Source: Planococcus salinarum (GTDB lineage: Bacteria > Bacillota > Bacilli > Bacillales_A > Planococcaceae). Taken from it: a DNA stretch of 64,000 bases. A program made the translations under genes and the position numbers. The stretch spans positions 1 through 64,000 of the forward strand of contig NZ_VIFV01000009.1 in NCBI RefSeq assembly GCF_007004625.1, in the 5' to 3' direction. Below, one piece after another: positions 49,283 through 57,349 of the stretch; position 1 is the stretch's first letter, and each line of letters starts with the position of its first letter. The notes beneath the pieces are model-generated. The model was given only the letters and a program-made list of their open reading frames with translations, did not search any database and had not been told where the DNA came from.

Positions 49283-50838
49283 CAGACTGTCTCCTTGCTG
49301 TGGATTTTGCGGTCAGTGAATGCGATTCCGTCCACCGACAGTTCAATGACTTTTCCCTGCCAATGAGCCGACAGGGAGGGGCGGTCCCGCCGAAAATGTG
49401 CGCCGCGGCTCTCATCGCGCAAATATGCCGCTGTTGCCAACAGCGTGCAGGCGGTCGACCTGTGGAAGCTGCTGATCTCTTTGTTGTTCAGGGTGAGTAA
49501 GTCGTCGACGCTCTGCAAAGGAAATTTGCGAATGAATTCTGCCAGCTCTTTTTTGTCTCGGACTATGCCGACGGACTTTGTCATATTCGTACCCAATAGA
49601 TGGTGGGGCGGCAATAGAAAAGGAGGCGGTAGAGCAGCAACATTCCAGTCCTTTATATGGACATCGTCGGACCCGGCGATGAAAGTCTCTGAAAGTTTGC
49701 CGGCCAGCCTTTTTGCAAAAACAATCGATTCAAGCAGCGAATTGCTCGCCAGGCGATTGGCGCCGTGCACGCCGGTGGAGGCGACCTCGCCAATCGCATA
49801 AAGCCGCTGTACGTTGGTGCCGCCTTTGTCGTCGGTCTTCACGCCGCCCATATGGAAATGTGCGCCGGGCCGGACAGGCAGCAGCTCTGTTACCGGGTTG
49901 AGTTCCTGCGCCAGGCAATTTTTCAGGATGGCAGGAAATTTATCACCGAAATCACTTATATGTCTTGCGTCCAAAAACACAGGGCCCTGCAGTTGCCAAT
50001 GCGATTCGATGGCGCGTGCGACGATATCCCGCGGAGCAAGTTCTTTCCACGGATGGATGCCTTCCATAATGGAGCGACCTTCTTTGTCGACCAGCAGGGC
50101 CCCTTCGCCACGGACCGCTTCTGAAATGAGGCCTTTGGATTTTCCGCCGATGGTCAGAATCGTGGGGTGGAATTGGACAAATTCCAGGTCTTCCAGAATG
50201 GCACCGGCGCGGTAGGCAAGCGAAAGGCCTTCACCTTCCGCGACAGGCGAGTTGGAAGTGTTGCTGTATAAACCACCGACACCGCCTGTCGCCAGTACGG
50301 TGTGGCGAGCTTTGAATACATGCCGTTGACCGTTCTTGTCAGCAGCAATGACACCAAGGCATTCCCCTTTTTTTACCAACAGTTCGAGTGCCTGGTGATG
50401 GGAAAATAACTGGATGCGATTTTCGGTTTTCTTCATTAAATACGCCATCAGTATTTTGCCGGTCTGGTCACCGCTTGAATGGAGGATGCGGCGGATGCTG
50501 TGTGCACCCTCCATACCGAGCAAGGGCTGTCCGGCATCGTCTTTGTCATAGGGCAGTCCGTCTGCCATCAGCTCGCGGATTGCCGATGCGCCTTCCCGGG
50601 TCAGGATTTCCACCCGCTCAGGGGCTGAATGACCGGCTGTGGCCTGCAGCGTGTCCTGCGCATGCGCTTCTGGTGAATCAAGAAAATCGAGGCTTGCGGC
50701 GATGCCTCCCTGCGCAAGGGTGGAGTTCGCGTTTGCCGGCGCACCTTTCGTCAAAACAGCAATCTTAAAATGAGGCGGCAGGGAATGGGCAAGCATCAGC
50801 CCGGCAACACCGCCGCCGATTATGCAAACATCAAACAA
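49282..50838 (-). CDS. nadB: L-aspartate oxidase
   Basis: NadB oxidises L-aspartate to iminoaspartate, the first step of NAD synthesis, with FAD. The 518-residue enzyme has the dinucleotide-binding start D-V-C-I-I-G-G-G-V-A-G-L-M-L-A, the active-site segment G-A-H-F-H-M-G-G-V near residue 350 and G-A-N-R-L-A-S-N-S-L-L near residue 378. It heads the nadBCA operon, divergent from the cysteine desulfurase gene. A TTTGTAAAG-AAGGTGTAA region with AAGAAGGTG precedes the ATG. Confidence 0.95.
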   Translation of the reverse strand: MFDVCIIGGGVAGLMLAHSLPPHFKIAVLTKGAPANANSTLAQGGIAASLDFLDSPEAHAQDTLQATAGHSAPERVEILTREGASAIRELMADGLPYDKDDAGQPLLGMEGAHSIRRILHSSGDQTGKILMAYLMKKTENRIQLFSHHQALELLVKKGECLGVIAADKNGQRHVFKARHTVLATGGVGGLYSNTSNSPVAEGEGLSLAYRAGAILEDLEFVQFHPTILTIGGKSKGLISEAVRGEGALLVDKEGRSIMEGIHPWKELAPRDIVARAIESHWQLQGPVFLDARHISDFGDKFPAILKNCLAQELNPVTELLPVRPGAHFHMGGVKTDDKGGTNVQRLYAIGEVASTGVHGANRLASNSLLESIVFAKRLAGKLSETFIAGSDDVHIKDWNVAALPPPFLLPPHHLLGTNMTKSVGIVRDKKELAEFIRKFPLQSVDDLLTLNNKEISSFHRSTACTLLATAAYLRDESRGAHFRRDRPSLSAHWQGKVIELSVDGIAFTDRKIHSKETV

Positions 50839-50857
50839 ACTTTACACCTTCTTTACA

Positions 50858-50871
50858 AGTGTCTTGACACT
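50858..50871. promoter_or_regulatory. Palindromic operator between nadB and the desulfurase gene (NiaR/YrxA-like)
   Basis: AGTGTCTTGACACT is a palindrome (AGTGTC-TT-GACACT) similar to sites bound by the niacin-responsive repressor NiaR (YrxA) in Bacillus. It contains the -35 TTGACA (50864-50869) of a promoter running towards the desulfurase gene, with a poor -10 (TACAGT) 18 bp away. Both divergent units could be controlled together. Confidence 0.6.
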
Positions 50872-50933
50872 ATTAATGACATAAAGCTACAGTGATTACA
50901 AGGAAAAATGCATTTTGAAGGGATTTTGATAGA

Positions 50934-52070
50934 GTGATGAAAAGTTATTTGGACGCAGCGGCAACCGTGCCAATGAGAAAAGAAGCGCTCCAGGCGTATC
51001 TGGAAACGGCTGAAAGTGCTTTCGGCAATACCCAAAGCCTTCACGATGCGGGTACAGAAGCTTCGAATTACCTGGATGCCTGCCGTCGCATCTGGGGCCG
51101 GTTATTGAATGTGCGGGCGGACGGATTTTATTTCACGGGCAGTGCTTCGGAAGGCAATCAATTGGCAATCCGCTCTCTGTTGAAGGGCCGGCCCGACCAT
51201 TGCAAAACCATACTCACGACGAAACTCGAACATGCATCTGTATTGGGTGTATTGCATGAACTCGAAAAGGAAGGGTATAAGATCCGCTATTTGCCTGTTG
51301 ATGAAACGGGAATTTTGGAAATGGAAACATATGAGCAAGCAGTGAGTGAAGAAACAGCCCTGGTCGTCATGCAGCTCGTCAATTCGGAAATGGGCGCAAT
51401 ACAGGACGTTGCCGGCTGTGCCAAATTTGCCAAACGATACGGCGTGCCGCTCCATTCCGACATGGTACAGGGGCTCGGCAAACTTCCGGTCGACCTGGAA
51501 GAAAGTGGAGTCGCTTCCGCCGTTTTTTCAGCACATAAAGTGGGAGGACCCAAAAGCGTCGGCATCGTTTATCTGGATCCCGGCCTCCACTGGCAGCCGG
51601 TTATCGACGGGACGGTACATCAAAATGGCTTTCGGGCTGGCACCCTCGACGTTCCGGGCATCGTAGCTGCGACGATTGCCGCAAAGCATGCAGTAGCGGA
51701 ACAGCCGGAAAATCTGCGCAATGCAGAAAAACTCCAAGCATTACTTTTCGGTATTTTACCGGCAAGCATCTTGTCGGCAGGCGATCGATCAACAAAGTCG
51801 CCATTTATACAGGGTCTCCTTTTGCCGCATGTCGAAGGGCAGTGGATGATGCTGGAATGCAACCGCCATCAGGTTGCCATTTCGACGGGGACCGCCTGTA
51901 AAATCGGTGCCGGGGAAGCGATGTCCGCGATGCTCGCAATGGGTGTGGAAAGTGATGCGGCAAGAAAGTTCATCCGGATATCGTTTTTCAGGGAGACGCG
52001 GGAAGCGGAAATCAGGAGGTTTGTGGATGTGGTGGAGACAACGCTTCTGGAGACAGGCAAGAAAATATAA
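50934..52070 (+). CDS. nifS: Cysteine desulfurase, NadA-maturation type (NifS-like)
   Basis: This is a PLP enzyme that takes sulfur from cysteine. In B. subtilis the homologue beside nadBCA supplies the NadA Fe-S cluster. The 378-residue protein has H-A-S-V near residue 102, the PLP-contact segment H-S-D-M-V-Q-G-L-G-K near residue 173, the PLP lysine in F-S-A-H-K-V-G-G-P-K near residue 201, and the catalytic Cys in S-T-G-T-A-C-K-I-G near residue 325. The start ATG is preceded by GAAGGGATTTTG. It is divergent from nadB with the shared operator in between. The glycerate kinase gene follows 60 nt later. Confidence 0.88.
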   Translation: MMKSYLDAAATVPMRKEALQAYLETAESAFGNTQSLHDAGTEASNYLDACRRIWGRLLNVRADGFYFTGSASEGNQLAIRSLLKGRPDHCKTILTTKLEHASVLGVLHELEKEGYKIRYLPVDETGILEMETYEQAVSEETALVVMQLVNSEMGAIQDVAGCAKFAKRYGVPLHSDMVQGLGKLPVDLEESGVASAVFSAHKVGGPKSVGIVYLDPGLHWQPVIDGTVHQNGFRAGTLDVPGIVAATIAAKHAVAEQPENLRNAEKLQALLFGILPASILSAGDRSTKSPFIQGLLLPHVEGQWMMLECNRHQVAISTGTACKIGAGEAMSAMLAMGVESDAARKFIRISFFRETREAEIRRFVDVVETTLLETGKKI

Positions 52071-52132
52071 TTTGCCGAAGAAAGGGATGCCTGCTACGCT
52101 CCTATTAATCGAAAGCAAACGGGAGGCTCGTT

Positions 52133-53272
52133 ATGAAAATCTTGATAGCACCGGATTCGTTCAAAGGATCTCTCACCAGTGTTGAGGCGTCCCGAGTTAT
52201 AAACCAGGCGATTTTGGATATGGATCCAACGATTGAGACTGTACAAATTCCGATGGCCGATGGCGGGGAAGGTACCGTTGCAGCGGTTCTTTGGAACCAG
52301 GACGGTAAACAGGTTAGCTGCCGTGTGCACGATCCACTTGGCAGGGAAATCGAAGCCATGTACGGCTGGATGGAGCATGAAAAAACCGCCATCATTGAAA
52401 TGGCGGCCGCATCCGGTCTGCCGTTGCTGGATCCGGCGGAATTGGACCCGCAAAAAGCATCCAGTTATGGCACGGGTGAGTTGATAAAAGACGCGCTGGA
52501 CAAAGGGGCGGAAACGATTATTCTCGGCCTTGGCGGCAGTGCGACCGTAGATGCCGGGAGCGGATTGTTTCAGGCGCTTGGCGTCAGGTTTCTTGGGGCG
52601 GACCTTAACGAAATCTCCTGGATCGGTGGGCTGCTGGACAGGATTTCGGCAATGGACCTTTCCGGTCTGGATCGGAGGCTGACAGCAGTCAGATTCATAG
52701 TCGCCGGTGATGTCACCAATCCGCTTCTTGGTAAAGAAGGGGCCATCGCTGTGTTCGGTCCCCAAAAAGGGGTAGGAAAAGACAAACTTGCATTTTTCGA
52801 ACAGGGCATGCGTCATTTTTCGGAACTGGCAGCGCAGGAAACCGGCAGGGCGATGGCTGATGCCCCGGGAAGCGGAGCTGCGGGAGGAGCGGGCTTTTTG
52901 CTCCGGACAATTTTGGAAGTTGACTTTCGAAGCGGGTTGGAATTGATGGTCGAACTGGCCGGACTGGAAGAGCAATTGGAGGCAACAGACCTTATTCTCA
53001 CGGCAGAAGGCCGGATCGATGGCCAAACTTTTTTCGGGAAAGTGCCGGTGGGCATAGGTCGGATTGCGAAAAAACAGGGTGTCCCGGTAATCGCTTTTGC
53101 AGGTTCACTCGGCCCGGGCACAGAGAAACTCGAAGAGGCAGGCATTGGGGCCGTCATGCCCATTGCGGAAGGCCCCTTAAGCCTGTCGGATGCCATGAAA
53201 AACAGTGGGGATCTGCTGTACAATGCCACAACCCGCCTTATGAAAATCCTGGAGATCGGGAGAGGCATCTAA
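52133..53272 (+). CDS. Glycerate kinase (GlxK/GarK family)
   Basis: The enzyme phosphorylates D-glycerate, linking glyoxylate/serine metabolism to glycolysis. The 379-residue product starts MKILIAPDSFKGSLTSVEAS and has P-M-A-D-G-G-E-G-T-V near residue 41, G-L-G-G-S-A-T-V-D-A-G near residue 134 and G-A-G-G-A-G-F near residue 245, the standard family landmarks. A CGGGAGGC site precedes the ATG. It is probably transcribed with or just after the desulfurase gene, but has no functional link to NAD synthesis that I can see. Confidence 0.92.
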   Translation: MKILIAPDSFKGSLTSVEASRVINQAILDMDPTIETVQIPMADGGEGTVAAVLWNQDGKQVSCRVHDPLGREIEAMYGWMEHEKTAIIEMAAASGLPLLDPAELDPQKASSYGTGELIKDALDKGAETIILGLGGSATVDAGSGLFQALGVRFLGADLNEISWIGGLLDRISAMDLSGLDRRLTAVRFIVAGDVTNPLLGKEGAIAVFGPQKGVGKDKLAFFEQGMRHFSELAAQETGRAMADAPGSGAAGGAGFLLRTILEVDFRSGLELMVELAGLEEQLEATDLILTAEGRIDGQTFFGKVPVGIGRIAKKQGVPVIAFAGSLGPGTEKLEEAGIGAVMPIAEGPLSLSDAMKNSGDLLYNATTRLMKILEIGRGI

Positions 53273-53293
53273 TTTAAACTTTGATCGGATTTT

Positions 53294-53320
53294 TCCCGCT
53301 CCCACGTGAGCGGGTTTTTT
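53294..53320 (+). terminator. Terminator after glycerate kinase
   Basis: CCCGCTC / GAGCGGG stem then TTTTTT. Confidence 0.88.
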
Positions 53321-53325
53321 CTGCA

Positions 53326-53380
53326 TTCATAAATTCTTAACAAACTTTCTGGTTCTTTTTATCGGAATTAGGACTATAAT
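53326..53380 (+). promoter_or_regulatory. Promoter of the papain-fold/glycolipid cluster with possible PhoP repeats
   Basis: TATAAT at 53375-53380 without a good -35. TTCATA (53326) and TTAACA (53337) lie 11 bp apart upstream and resemble tandem PhoP hexamers TT(A/C/T)A(C/T)A. The rest of the 53273-53591 gap is AT-rich and has no gene. Confidence 0.3.
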
Positions 53381-53591
53381 AGGGAGTAAATCTAACAGAA
53401 AATTACATAAATATGAAACTTTGAACTGTTTCAATCGTTTATACATGTAGACATAAATGTCCTGATATTTTCTGAACCTGGGGTCTCAATTGGATCTGAA
53501 CTGGCGAAGGATGCGGGTTTTTAAAGAGAAAGATAAACTTTGCTGTATGGAATATCGAATGTTTCGGACTGTGTGCCAGGGAGATGAAATG

Positions 53592-54161
53592 ATGGAAATT
53601 TACATCGTGTTCACCGATACAAAAACAAATTTGTCAAAAATGATAAAGAATTATACAAGATATCCATTCACCCACGTCTCGCTTTCCTTTTCAAAGGATT
53701 TAAGCCAAATGTACAGCTTTGGCCGGAAGGAAGCAGGGAATGCGTTTATCGGGGGATTTGTGAAAGAAGATGTCAGGGACCATCTTTTTCAGCGGGCTGA
53801 TTGTGCTGTCTGCAAAATGGAACTGGATGAAGAAAGTTACCGCCAAATCTGGGCTTATGTGCAAAAAATGGAGCGGGAACAGCATCTGTTCAAATACAAT
53901 TTCACCGGCTTGTTCGCTGTGGCACTGAATTATAACTTCAACCGCAAAGGTGCTTACTTCTGCTCGCAATTCGTTGCCGAAGCCCTGGCTGCCGGTGAAA
54001 TCCGAATAGCGGATAAACCGCCGGCTCTTATGACGCCGCGGGACCTGTTCGCATCTGAGAATCTGGCCATGATTCATCGGGGCGATATGCAGAACTATCC
54101 TTTTCTCAGCCCTGTCATTGACTACGGGCAATCTGCGGTAGCGCTGGAGGTGGTGCAATGA
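53592..54161 (+). CDS. YiiX-like permuted papain-fold (NlpC/P60-like) protein
   Basis: The 189-residue protein starts MEIYIVFTDTKTNLSKMIKN. It then has Y-P-F-T-H-V-S-L-S-F with the probable catalytic His near residue 26, and a later Y-F-C-S-Q-F-V-A-E-A-L with the Cys near residue 120. This reversed His...Cys order is typical of circularly permuted NlpC/P60-like proteins such as YiiX, thought to act on amide or acyl bonds, including lipids. GGGAGATGAA precedes the start; an ATG one codon earlier is possible. Its stop overlaps the next start (ATGA), so it is coupled to the glycosyltransferase. Confidence 0.72.
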   Translation: MEIYIVFTDTKTNLSKMIKNYTRYPFTHVSLSFSKDLSQMYSFGRKEAGNAFIGGFVKEDVRDHLFQRADCAVCKMELDEESYRQIWAYVQKMEREQHLFKYNFTGLFAVALNYNFNRKGAYFCSQFVAEALAAGEIRIADKPPALMTPRDLFASENLAMIHRGDMQNYPFLSPVIDYGQSAVALEVVQ

Positions 54162-55279
54162 AGAAAATACTTTTTTTCCCTTTGCTGAAAAGCATGCCAT
54201 CAGGGCATCATCAGGTGGCTGATGCCATTTGTGACAGCATCGATTTGAATTCCGGAGAAATCGAATACAAAAAAGTGGATATCCTCAGCGAATGGAACAG
54301 TGGGGTCGAAAATGGGATTGTGAAAGCATATCTGCAATGGATTCGGCATTATCCGGAAACCTATGCCTGGACATACCGGAAATTCGCATATCGCAGCAAG
54401 AGCGAACGCCCTCATAAAGCCTATGAATTACTGTTTATGAAAACAGTGAAAGAGATCCTCGCGCGGGAAAAGCCGGATCTGATTGTCTCGACACACGGTT
54501 TTCCGTCCCTGTTCATCAACCGCTTAAAAGAGGCAGGCCATTGTGATGTCCCGGCACTTAATATTTACACCGATTTTTTCATAAATGATGTATGGGGGTG
54601 CAGCCATATTGAGTATCATTTTGTACCAAGCCAGGCGATGAAAAATGAACTTTCCTCCAAGTACAGCATTGACAAAAGCAACATATTCATCACCGGGATT
54701 CCCGTCAGCAGAGAATTTGAGTCCGGGAGCGGGGGCAACGAGAAAAACGCCGCGCCACCTTACCGGATTTTGATGACGGGAGGCAGCTTCGGACTGGGCA
54801 ATATTTCAGAGCTGCTTGATAGCGGGCAAGAAAACCTGAATTGCCGGGTCAGGGTATTGTGTGGAGCCAACAAAGAATTGTACGATGATATCCAACAGCT
54901 GGCAGGGGATTTTGCCGAAGCCTTTCCCTATATTTCTTCCAAGGAAGAAATGAATGAGCTGTACGAATGGACAGATGCAATCATCAGCAAACCCGGCGGG
55001 GTCACGGTCTCGGAAGCGTTGCGCAAAAAAACTCCCATTTTCATTTCCAGTGCATTGCCCGGACAGGAACAGGTGAACCTGCAGGTGCTGAACGGAATGG
55101 GTTTGGTATTCGTTGTCCCGGACGGGGCCGATGCACTGGAATTTACCTGCCGGACACTGGACGATAAAGAACAGCTGCAGCGTTACAATAATGAAGTGAG
55201 CCGGTATACGGAATCATTCCAATTGAAGAATTCGGACGAACAGTACCGGGCAATCGAAATGATGCTGGAGCGGGGCTGA
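54158..55279 (+). CDS. UgtP/MGDG-synthase-like glycosyltransferase
   Basis: The 373-residue GT28-type enzyme resembles processive diacylglycerol glucosyltransferases (UgtP/YpfP) and MGDG synthases. The N-terminal domain starts K-K-I-L-F-F-P-L-L-K-S-M-P-S-G-H-H-Q-V-A, with the G-H-x-x-x-A acceptor-side motif. The C-terminal domain has M-T-G-G-S-F-G-L-G near residue 208 and the nucleotide-sugar motif I-S-K-P-G-G-V-T-V-S-E-A near residue 281. It is a peripheral membrane enzyme that makes glycolipids used as membrane lipids or lipoteichoic acid anchors. It is cotranscribed with the papain-fold gene and followed by dedA. Confidence 0.85.
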   Translation: MKKILFFPLLKSMPSGHHQVADAICDSIDLNSGEIEYKKVDILSEWNSGVENGIVKAYLQWIRHYPETYAWTYRKFAYRSKSERPHKAYELLFMKTVKEILAREKPDLIVSTHGFPSLFINRLKEAGHCDVPALNIYTDFFINDVWGCSHIEYHFVPSQAMKNELSSKYSIDKSNIFITGIPVSREFESGSGGNEKNAAPPYRILMTGGSFGLGNISELLDSGQENLNCRVRVLCGANKELYDDIQQLAGDFAEAFPYISSKEEMNELYEWTDAIISKPGGVTVSEALRKKTPIFISSALPGQEQVNLQVLNGMGLVFVVPDGADALEFTCRTLDDKEQLQRYNNEVSRYTESFQLKNSDEQYRAIEMMLERG

Positions 55280-55284
55280 GCGCG

Positions 55285-55880
55285 ATGGATATCCAATTGA
55301 TCATCGAACAGACATTAGGCTTTCTCGAAGACTTGGGAGTGGCCGGTTTACTGGCGGCAATTTTCCTCGAAGGCTCTTCTATTCCTTTCCTCGGCATAAT
55401 CGTCGTCCTGGCGTACGGCGGGATTCTCGATATGTCGCTTGGCGGCATGGGGGGATTGCAGCCGTGATGGCGCTGGTTTATAGTGCAGCGAGCCTGATTT
55501 CATACTTCATCGGCAATAAAATGGAGCATCTTCTCTGGAAAAAAATCCGCAGAGGGTTGGACAAAGCGAGAGGCCTCTTTAATCGATACGGCATCTGGAG
55601 CATCGCTTTATCGCGGCCGTTCGGAATCGGGAATTACATTTCCTATCTGGCAGGCATCAGCGAGGTCGGGTTGCTGAAATACCTGCTGCTTACCTTTGTC
55701 GGCATTTTCCCGTGGTGCTTTGCGATGTTGTATTTCGGTGATTATCTGAATGGCAATTATGACCGTTTTGCGCAGCTTTTTGATGCTTACAAAATGGAGT
55801 TTTACGGAACGGGCCTGCTGCTGGCGGTCCTGTTTACTGCCTATTCGATATGGAAACGCCGCAGAAAAGGGAATACATGA
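55285..55880 (+). pseudogene. DedA family membrane protein, frameshifted at a G6 tract
   Basis: The first frame (55285-55467) reads MDIQLIIEQTLGFLEDLGVA ... I-P-F-L-G-I-I-V-V-L-A-Y-G-G and stops at TGA after the G run at 55449-55454. The second frame resumes there (V-M-A-L-V-Y-S-A-A-S-L-I-S-Y-F-I-G) and contains the DedA motif S-R-P-F-G-I-G-N-Y with further helices to residue 138. One G more, or two fewer, would restore a normal DedA of about 198 residues. GTG/ATG codons overlap the first stop, so coupled translation of two halves is conceivable. DedA proteins flip or scramble lipids, which fits the glycolipid neighbours. Confidence 0.75.
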
Positions 55881-55912
55881 AAAAGCCTCTTCATCATTGA
55901 AGAGGCTTTTCT
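55879..55912 (+). terminator. Terminator of dedA, left copy flanking element G
   Basis: AAAAAGCCTCTTCA / TGAAGAGGCTTTT stem. The 34 bp from 55879 to 55912 are repeated exactly at 56221-56254. Confidence 0.9.
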
Positions 55913-56220
55913 CAGCTTGTTGAGAAAGAAACATTAAAATCGATATTCCGCAAAACAGCTTCGCTTGCCTGGGGGCTTGCGCTGAGCTAACTCGGTCTCG
56001 TTTCACTTCGTCCGAGTGGATCTTGCACTTCGTCGGCATTCGCCTGCTCCCCTGGGCGTCTTCGCTGTTTTGCTCCATATCTCAGATCACTTTCTATAAA
56101 GGAATACACTTTATGTATGTTGCAAGCTAGAAAGTGGATACTTCCATTCTGCACAAAACAGAATGAAGCGTCCGCCTAGAGCGAAATGATTGGAGAAGTT
56201 GTCGGTTTCTCGACAGCCTG
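55913..56220. mobile_element. Non-coding element G, inserted between exact copies of a terminator
   Basis: It is 308 bp with inverted ends CAGCTTGTTGAGAAA (55913-55927) and TTTCTCGACAGCCTG (56206-56220), 12 of 15 matching. It contains a GATAT-core repeat at 55942-56081. Both flanks carry the same 34-bp terminator sequence as a direct repeat. The right copy overlaps the last codons of the N-acetyltransferase and the left copy follows the dedA stop. This is what a target duplication on insertion would look like. No open reading frame of note. Confidence 0.72.
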
Positions 56221-56254
56221 GAAAAAGCCTCTTCATCATTGAAGAGGCTTTTCT
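56221..56254 (-). terminator. Terminator of the N-acetyltransferase gene, right copy flanking element G
   Basis: Identical to 55879-55912. Here its left part also encodes the last residues (E-K-P-L-Q) and stop of the N-acetyltransferase. Confidence 0.85.
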
Positions 56255-57000
56255 GTCGGCAGGACGATTCCGAATTCGCTTTCCAGCACGGCTGTTTTTT
56301 CTGATTCCGTCAATTGCTGTTTTTCCTTCTTCCCATCTACAGTTCGGGTAAGGGTGGTCCCGGTAAGGGTCATGCGTCCCTCCGGGGTGGCTCTGGTCAC
56401 GATGTCGTCATGCGTAAAAGGTGATTTCTCCGACACCTGATTGAAAACGCAGCCCTCATGAAAATCCTGGAGCTGTTTTTCTTCCAGTGAAAAGAGGTAC
56501 AGTATTTTTTCTTCCCCCTCATGCTCTCGTGTCAATTTATATAAACCATGTTCAGTTTCTTCTATCTTATAGGTGCCGCTGTTATCTGTTTGGCGTTCGC
56601 CTCCAAGCGGTATCGGACTGATGGTTGAATCGCCGAATCCCACATCCACCAGGTAAGGAGTGTCAAGGTGTACGATGATGGCAGCATGAGTGTCCGATTT
56701 TGCATAGCTGCCATCCGGTTTCACTACGGTGGCAGAAATCAGTTTGGCGTCGAAACCAAGCTCTTTCAAAAGGTGACAGAACAAACCATTCAGTTCGTAG
56801 CAGAATCCTCCCCGCTGTTGGCGGACCACTTTCTCATAAATGCTTTCCAGATTGAGGTAAATAGGCACTTTGCGGATTACATCCAGGTTTTCGAAAGGCA
56901 CATGCTGCATATGAAGGGATTGCAGCCTTGCCAAATCCTGCAAGTAGAGCTCGTTGACGGGATATGCATCAAATCGTTTCAAGTATTTTATCGGATCCAT
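56236..57000 (-). CDS. Arylamine N-acetyltransferase
   Basis: The enzyme transfers acetyl from acetyl-CoA to arylamines or hydrazines. The 254-residue protein has the catalytic triad: Cys in R-G-G-F-C-Y-E-L-N near residue 66, His in S-D-T-H-A-A near residue 104 and Asp in V-D-V-G-F-G-D near residue 120. The start is the ATG at 57000 with GGAAGGAA upstream; a longer in-frame form adds a non-conserved 10-residue leader. Its 3' end lies inside the right-hand terminator copy of element G, and the gene remains intact. Confidence 0.92.
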   Translation of the reverse strand: MDPIKYLKRFDAYPVNELYLQDLARLQSLHMQHVPFENLDVIRKVPIYLNLESIYEKVVRQQRGGFCYELNGLFCHLLKELGFDAKLISATVVKPDGSYAKSDTHAAIIVHLDTPYLVDVGFGDSTISPIPLGGERQTDNSGTYKIEETEHGLYKLTREHEGEEKILYLFSLEEKQLQDFHEGCVFNQVSEKSPFTHDDIVTRATPEGRMTLTGTTLTRTVDGKKEKQQLTESEKTAVLESEFGIVLPTEKPLQ

Positions 57001-57270
57001 ACAGTTCCTTCCTTTCAGGCCATGAGCCAACGGTCTGGTTTATTTATTCCCGTTCATCTGCGCCCGGAAACTTTTCAGAGCTGTTTCAGCAATCCTGATT
57101 CGCTTCTTGTTCAAAACATAACTTAATTTTTGTGAAAATTAGGATACAGACTGTCGACATTTCTGTACACAGATTACTCCCGTTAATTTACAGATTAAAA
57201 TGAATATTAAATCAATAACTCATCATACATCTTCGTAAATTCGGGACTATCGGGTATAATTATTAGTAAG

Positions 57271-57312
57271 TTACAAAAATTTAACAAAGCTTTAATATCC
57301 TTCTTGTATAAT
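57271..57312 (+). promoter_or_regulatory. Promoter of the secreted nuclease gene with PhoP-like repeats
   Basis: TATAAT at 57307-57312 has no recognisable -35. Just upstream are TTACAA (57271), TTAACA (57281) and TTAATA (57292), hexamers spaced 10 and 11 bp. This is close to the tandem PhoP box TT(A/C/T)A(C/T)A located about 20-50 bp before the start point. The remaining gap (57001-57270) is AT-rich and empty. Confidence 0.5.
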
Positions 57313-57349
57313 TATATTGTAAGAAAATTTGAAAGAGGGAGTGAATAGT

